A stretch of DNA of 8,823 nt, from positions 1 to 8,823 of the forward strand of contig JAFAMS010000318.1 in the NCBI GenBank assembly GCA_019233165.1, given 5' to 3'. The position numbers and the translations under genes were made by a program. Every line of letters starts with the position of its first letter. Positions within the stretch are counted from its first letter, which is position 1. This document shows, piece by piece, positions 5,424-8,823 of the stretch. The stretch is from Vulcanimicrobiota bacterium. GTDB lineage: Bacteria; Vulcanimicrobiota; Vulcanimicrobiia; Vulcanimicrobiales; Vulcanimicrobiaceae. The notes below the pieces were generated by a model that made no database searches, was not told the origin of the DNA, and was given only the letters and a program-made list of their open reading frames with translations.

Positions 5424-6916
5424 TTCTTGGTTACGCGCGAGAAATCGAAGACGTAGCTCTGGTACGGATTCAGCCGCAATCCGGTAACCGCCGTACGCCG
5501 CGCCACGATCGTGTCCGGCGCGAACAGCGGGACGATCGGCATCTCGTCGACGACGATTCGCTGTGCCTGGTCGTAGAGTGCGAGCCGCTTCGGAACGTTC
5601 GTCTCGACGAACGCTTCCTTGAGCAACCGGTCGACGGTCGCGTTGCTGTAGCGTGAAAAGTTCACCGGCGCGCCGGTCGGAAAGACGAGATTCATGATGA
5701 TCGACGGATCGGGATAATCCATCGTGAACCCGTCGTAGATCATGTCGAAGTCCCCGGAGCTCCGCGCGGCATCCATCGCGGCCGGCGCCAGTTGCTGAAA
5801 GCGCGCATCGAGGCCGAGGTCGTGCAGGTTCGCCTGAACGTATTGGCTCACCGGACCCGGTTGCCCGACGACGTAACGCAGCGACGTTCCGGCCGGCACG
5901 CCGGCTTCTGCCAGCAACTTCTTCGCGGCGGCCAGATCGCGGTGCGGCGCAGGACGCCGCGCATCGTAGGCCGGGAAGCCCGGGGGGATGGGACCGTTCA
6001 GGAGGACGGCGTTCCCGCCGAGGACGTCTTTCTGCAAGCCTTGATAGTCGATCGCGAGCGCGATCGCGCGCCGGGCCCTCGGATCGGTCAGCGGCTTGCG
6101 TTTGGTGTTCAGCGTGAGGTAAAACAGCGTGTTCGGAACGTGCGAAGTCTCGAGCGCGACGCCCGCGAGCTTCGCCCACTCGGGCGCTTCGCGCGCGCCG
6201 ATCGCGCCGACGACGTCGACGTCGCCCTTTTGCAGCTGCACGCGGCGCGAGGCCGGATCGGGGACGATTTGATAGACGACGAGGCGCGGTCCGCCGCCGC
6301 TGCCGGCGCGTTCGAGAACCAAGCGCTGTCCGTGATCCCAACTCGCGATGCGGTAGGGACCGCTCCCGGCGGAGTGCTCGGAGAGCCACGCGCTCCCGTT
6401 GTCCCCTCCGCTCTCGTGCGCGCGCACGACCGCCGGATTGACGATCACGAATCCCGGGACGGCCAACAACTGTGGGAGGACCGGGAAGGGAACGTTCAGC
6501 TCGAAGCGGACGGTCTGCTTGTCGACGACGTCGACTTTCTTGAGCCAGAACAGACTCTCGGCGGTCGCGCGACCGACCTTGCGAATTCGCTCGAACGTAT
6601 ATGCGACCGCATCGGCGGTGACCGGCGTACCGTCTTGAAAATTCTCTTTGCGCAACGAGAACGTCCACTGCGTCGCGTCGGCTGAGGGTCTCCACGAGGT
6701 CGCGAGGGCGGGGAGCGCGCGGCCGTCCTTGGGGTCGATCGCAGTCAAGCGATCGTACGTCAGCGACATGATCTGCTGATCGTTCGAATTCGGGGAGACC
6801 GCCGGGTCGAGAGAGACGAAATCTGAGGCGACGGCGATCACGAGCTGATCCGGCGGAGTCGCCGCGAGCAGAACGAACCCCGCCGCGAGCGCGAGCAAGC
6901 GCAAGAAGTGCTTCAT
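5420..6916 (-). CDS. ABC transporter substrate-binding protein, family 5 (peptide/nickel/opine type)
   Basis: A 498-residue extracytoplasmic solute receptor of the SBP_bac_5 (DppA/OppA) family. Residues 1-20 are a signal peptide (MKHF, then LLALAAGFVLLAA) without a lipobox Cys, so it should be a free periplasmic protein. Family landmarks are SLDPAVSPNSNDQQIMSLTYDRL (35-57), ALPALATSW (67-75), WTFSLRKENFQDGTPVTADAVAYTFERI (84-111), SGPYRIASWDHGQRLVLER, LNTKRKPLTDPRARRAIALAID and the C-terminal DFDMIYDGFTMDYPDPS and APVNFSRYSNATVDRLL. Members bind di/oligopeptides, opines, nickel or glycosides and hand them to an ABC permease. The ATG at 6916 overlaps the TGA of the upstream keto acid cleavage gene (ATGA). 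No permease or ATPase gene lies in the window, so its partners must be elsewhere. The neighbouring peptidase and hydrolase make a peptide-like ligand plausible. Confidence 0.93.
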   Translation of the reverse strand: MKHFLRLLALAAGFVLLAATPPDQLVIAVASDFVSLDPAVSPNSNDQQIMSLTYDRLTAIDPKDGRALPALATSWRPSADATQWTFSLRKENFQDGTPVTADAVAYTFERIRKVGRATAESLFWLKKVDVVDKQTVRFELNVPFPVLPQLLAVPGFVIVNPAVVRAHESGGDNGSAWLSEHSAGSGPYRIASWDHGQRLVLERAGSGGGPRLVVYQIVPDPASRRVQLQKGDVDVVGAIGAREAPEWAKLAGVALETSHVPNTLFYLTLNTKRKPLTDPRARRAIALAIDYQGLQKDVLGGNAVLLNGPIPPGFPAYDARRPAPHRDLAAAKKLLAEAGVPAGTSLRYVVGQPGPVSQYVQANLHDLGLDARFQQLAPAAMDAARSSGDFDMIYDGFTMDYPDPSIIMNLVFPTGAPVNFSRYSNATVDRLLKEAFVETNVPKRLALYDQAQRIVVDEMPIVPLFAPDTIVARRTAVTGLRLNPYQSYVFDFSRVTKK

Positions 6917-7878
6917 CGAACCGCCGCGAGCGCGAATGCCGTCTTGTCGCTGCCCTTGGTTTTCAACATCTCGCGTGCTTCGGCCGGCGTCGCCGGCTCG
7001 AGCGAGAGCGCATCGAGGATCTGCCGGACCTTGCGGACTTGCTGCGCGTTCCCGGTCGCGAGTTGCCCGCGGCCGATGAAGGTGCTGTCCTCCAAACCGA
7101 CGCGGACGTGCATCCCCAAGCTTGCAGCGCCGGCGGCGACGGTCATCTGGTATTTCCCGGCGCCGAGCGCCGACATCTGAAAATCGGAACCGAAGAGCCG
7201 CTCCGCCGTCGCTTTCATGTGGACCAAATGCTCGACGTCGCCGCCGAGCCCGCCGGGAACGCCGAGGACGCACTGCAGGAAGAGCGGTCCCTCGGGAAGC
7301 CAGCCTTGATCCTTGCAGAGCTTGAGCGCGTTGAGATGGCCGACGTCGAAGCATTCGTACTCGAAGCGGACGCCGTGGGTTTTTCCGAACGTGCCGAGCT
7401 CCTGCATCATCGCGAAGCTGTTGATGTACGGCGCCCCTTTCGTCGCCTCGAGAAACTGCCGTTCCCACGCGAACTCGATCTTCGGGATCTTTTCGACGAG
7501 CGGGAAGAGCCCGAAGTTGACGCAGCCCAAGTTGAACGAGGTGATCTCCGGCGAGAGCGCGATTGGCCCAGCCATCCGCTGCTCCCACGTGAAGCCGGGG
7601 CCTCCGCCGCTCGTGATGTTGACGATCGCGTCGGTATGCTCGGCGATCTGCCGGCAGAACGCGAGGTACGTCTCGGGACGCCAGTCGGGGAAGCCGTGCA
7701 GCTCGTCGCGCTCGGGCCGGCGCGCGTGTAAATGGATGATCGCGGCGCCGGCTTCTGCTGCGGCGATCGCTTCGCGCGCGATCTCGTCCGGTGAGATCGG
7801 GAGGTACGGCGTCATGCTCGGCGTGTGGATCGCGCCGGTGATCGCGCAGGTGATGATGCGTTTCTTTTGGACGATCAT
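6913..7878 (-). CDS. BKACE-family beta-keto acid cleavage enzyme (Kce-like, formerly DUF849)
   Basis: A 321-residue TIM-barrel enzyme of the BKACE family. Characterised members condense a beta-keto acid with acetyl-CoA and release acetoacetate plus a new acyl-CoA; the founding member acts on 3-keto-5-aminohexanoate in lysine fermentation. The family signature is complete: ITCAITGA (9-16), the Zn ligands in IIHLHARR (His49, His51), IVNITSGGG (85-93), FECFDVGHL-like FEYECFDVGHL (172-182), LGVPGG (205-210), and VRVGLED with Arg259 and Glu263 that match the catalytic pair in Kce. The tail ATPAEAREML is also conserved. The ATG at 7878 is preceded by GGAG (7888-7885) at 6 nt. The gene lies 16 nt after the dehydrogenase stop and overlaps the binding-protein start. 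Substrate preference among BKACE subgroups cannot be set by eye; members act on aminated, hydrophobic or carboxylated beta-keto acids. Confidence 0.93.
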   Translation of the reverse strand: MIVQKKRIITCAITGAIHTPSMTPYLPISPDEIAREAIAAAEAGAAIIHLHARRPERDELHGFPDWRPETYLAFCRQIAEHTDAIVNITSGGGPGFTWEQRMAGPIALSPEITSFNLGCVNFGLFPLVEKIPKIEFAWERQFLEATKGAPYINSFAMMQELGTFGKTHGVRFEYECFDVGHLNALKLCKDQGWLPEGPLFLQCVLGVPGGLGGDVEHLVHMKATAERLFGSDFQMSALGAGKYQMTVAAGAASLGMHVRVGLEDSTFIGRGQLATGNAQQVRKVRQILDALSLEPATPAEAREMLKTKGSDKTAFALAAVR

Positions 7879-7884
7879 GTGTAG

Positions 7885-7888
7885 CTCC
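7885..7888 (-). promoter_or_regulatory. Ribosome binding site of the BKACE gene
   Basis: GGAG on the minus strand within CTGGAGCTACACATG, six bases before the ATG at 7878. It lies in the 16-nt gap after the dehydrogenase stop and fixes this ATG as the start, ruling out longer in-frame upstream extensions. Confidence 0.7.
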
Positions 7889-7894
7889 AGTCGT

Positions 7895-8823
7895 TCATGC
7901 GAAAGTTTCGACCATCTCGGCGAAGCCGCAACGGCGCTCGGCCATCGCGCGCAGGACGGGCGGGGGTTCGAAGCGCGGTCCGTGCCGCAGCACGAGCTCC
8001 TCACACTCGGCGACGAAGCGCTCGGCGCCGACCGCCTCGATCAGCGAGAAGACGCCGCCCGTGTAGGCCGGAAATCCCCAGCCGATGATCGAGGCGACGT
8101 CGCCGTCGCTCGCGCCGGCGATCACGCCTTCGTCGAACGCCCGAGCCGCTTCGACCGATTGGGCGTAGAGCAGCCGGCGTTTTAGCTCTTCGACCGCCGG
8201 CTGGAGCGGTGTCCGCGGAAAATGTGCGGCGAGCCCGGGCCAGAGATATTTGCGTCCGCCTTGCGGATACTCGTAGAATCCGCGGCCGGCACGCTTTCCC
8301 GGACGATCGAGCTGCAAAACCATCAGCTCGAAGACATCGTCACCGGGAAGCGCGACGTATGCGGCGCCCTCGTCGGCACGGGTCTGCTGGATGATCCGAA
8401 CGCCGAGGCTCATGCTGACTTCGTCGGCGACTGCGAGCGGACCGACCGCCATTCCGGCGATCCGTCCCGCATTCTCGATCAGCGCCGGAGCGATGCCGTC
8501 CTTGAGGCACACGATCCCCTCGCGAACGTACGACTTGAAGACGCGGCTCGTGAAGAATCCTCGGCGGTCGCGAACGACGACCGGCGTCTTGCCGATCGTC
8601 CGAACGTAATCGAGCGCGAGCGCGAGCGCTTCGTCACCGGTCTGCTCGCCCCGAATGATCTCGACGAGCGGCATGCGATCGACCGGCGAGAGGAAGTGAA
8701 TCCCGATGAATTGCCGCGGACGGCGGCTCGCCTGCGCGAGCCCAGTGATCGGAAGCGTCGAGGTGTTCGATGCGACGATCGCAGAGTCGCGGACGACGGC
8801 TTCAACCCTCTGGGTCACATCGG
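7895..8823 (-). CDS. 3-hydroxyacyl-CoA dehydrogenase, FadB/FadJ-like (partial, 5' end outside window)
   Basis: The C-terminal 308 residues of an NAD-dependent 3-hydroxyacyl-CoA dehydrogenase of fatty-acid or short-acid beta-oxidation. The end of the Rossmann domain shows IVASNTSTLPIT (15-26) and FIGIHFLSPVDRMPLVEI (38-55), carrying the His42 and Glu54 expected as the catalytic pair, 12 residues apart as in the family. RRGFFTSRVF (86-95) opens the C-terminal helical domain; the Asn usual here in FVNR-type enzymes is Ser, a variant I recall from many FadJ-like proteins. GPLAVADEVSMSLG, GKRAGRGFYEYPQGGRKYLWPGL and GWGFPAYTGG (247-256) match the double 3HCDH C-terminal repeats of trifunctional alpha subunits. 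An N-terminal enoyl-CoA hydratase domain is therefore likely outside the window but not seen. It is the first visible gene of the cluster. The in-frame GTG at 8818 is internal to a conserved fold and is not the start. Confidence 0.92.
   Translation of the reverse strand, partial: DVTQRVEAVVRDSAIVASNTSTLPITGLAQASRRPRQFIGIHFLSPVDRMPLVEIIRGEQTGDEALALALDYVRTIGKTPVVVRDRRGFFTSRVFKSYVREGIVCLKDGIAPALIENAGRIAGMAVGPLAVADEVSMSLGVRIIQQTRADEGAAYVALPGDDVFELMVLQLDRPGKRAGRGFYEYPQGGRKYLWPGLAAHFPRTPLQPAVEELKRRLLYAQSVEAARAFDEGVIAGASDGDVASIIGWGFPAYTGGVFSLIEAVGAERFVAECEELVLRHGPRFEPPPVLRAMAERRCGFAEMVETFA

Noticed and set aside
5424..6695. Extension of the serine hydrolase frame to 6695 (786 residues)
   Set aside because: The extra N-terminal half is a shifted reading of the substrate-binding protein gene. 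The GTG at 5423 overlapping its stop explains the start better. The frame of the binding protein likewise extends to 7588 across the BKACE gene and was trimmed to the ATG at 6916.
8611..8630. CGAGCG tandem hexamers, also seen at other positions in several genes
   Set aside because: They encode Leu-Ala runs with preferred CTC/GCG codons; they are in frame and recur throughout, so they reflect codon use and not a dedicated repeat element.
6913..8823. Carnitine degradation pair (carnitine dehydrogenase + dehydrocarnitine cleavage enzyme)
   Set aside because: BKACE members do act on dehydrocarnitine, and carnitine dehydrogenase is a HAD-family enzyme. However, the dehydrogenase here has the long double C-terminal repeat and GWGFPAYTGG motif of FadB/FadJ proteins, and no betainyl-CoA thioesterase is seen.

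Overview
This is a GC-rich bacterial window, and every gene I can support lies on the minus strand. The right-hand genes are therefore transcribed first. The gene at the left edge is a TonB-dependent receptor, so the cell has an outer membrane. Its fused carboxypeptidase-regulatory-like domain, the high GC, the GTG/TTG starts and the four-base gene overlaps would fit Candidatus Eremiobacterota (WPS-2) or another environmental diderm such as Acidobacteriota. That placement is a low-confidence inference from style, because no marker gene is present.

Layout in order of transcription. From 8823 to 7895 is the C-terminal part of a FadB/FadJ-like 3-hydroxyacyl-CoA dehydrogenase, which is cut by the window edge. 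After a 16-nt gap comes a BKACE-family beta-keto acid cleavage enzyme (7878-6913). It overlaps (ATGA) a family-5 ABC substrate-binding protein (6916-5420), which overlaps (GTGA) a serine hydrolase of the class C beta-lactamase family (5423-4335). A 32-nt gap carrying a GTATAC palindrome precedes a GntR/FCD regulator (4302-3628). That gene overlaps by one base (TGATG) a prolyl iminopeptidase (3628-2684), which overlaps (TTGA) a DAO-family FAD oxidoreductase starting at TTG (2687-1491). Six bases later comes a YbaK/PrdX-type aminoacyl-tRNA deacylase (1484-993). The tight packing from 8823 to 993 suggests one transcription unit, possibly with an internal promoter at the regulator gene.

A 137-nt intergenic region (856-992) follows, and then the TonB-dependent receptor (855-1, 3' end outside the window). 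This spacer is dense in signals: a candidate promoter, a GTATACAA site also found in front of the GntR gene, a 12-bp perfect palindrome and two adjacent short inverted repeats.

Functional reading (inference): the cluster looks like an uptake and breakdown set for a peptide-like or amide/ester-linked compound. The binding protein captures the compound, the serine hydrolase and the prolyl iminopeptidase cleave it, the FAD enzyme oxidises an amine or amino acid, and BKACE plus the dehydrogenase process a beta-keto or beta-hydroxy acid. The GntR protein is the obvious local regulator, and the shared GTATACAA site raises the possibility that it also controls the neighbouring receptor. The substrate cannot be named from sequence alone. 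I saw no tRNA, rRNA, CRISPR array or insertion sequence, and no convincing intrinsic terminator.
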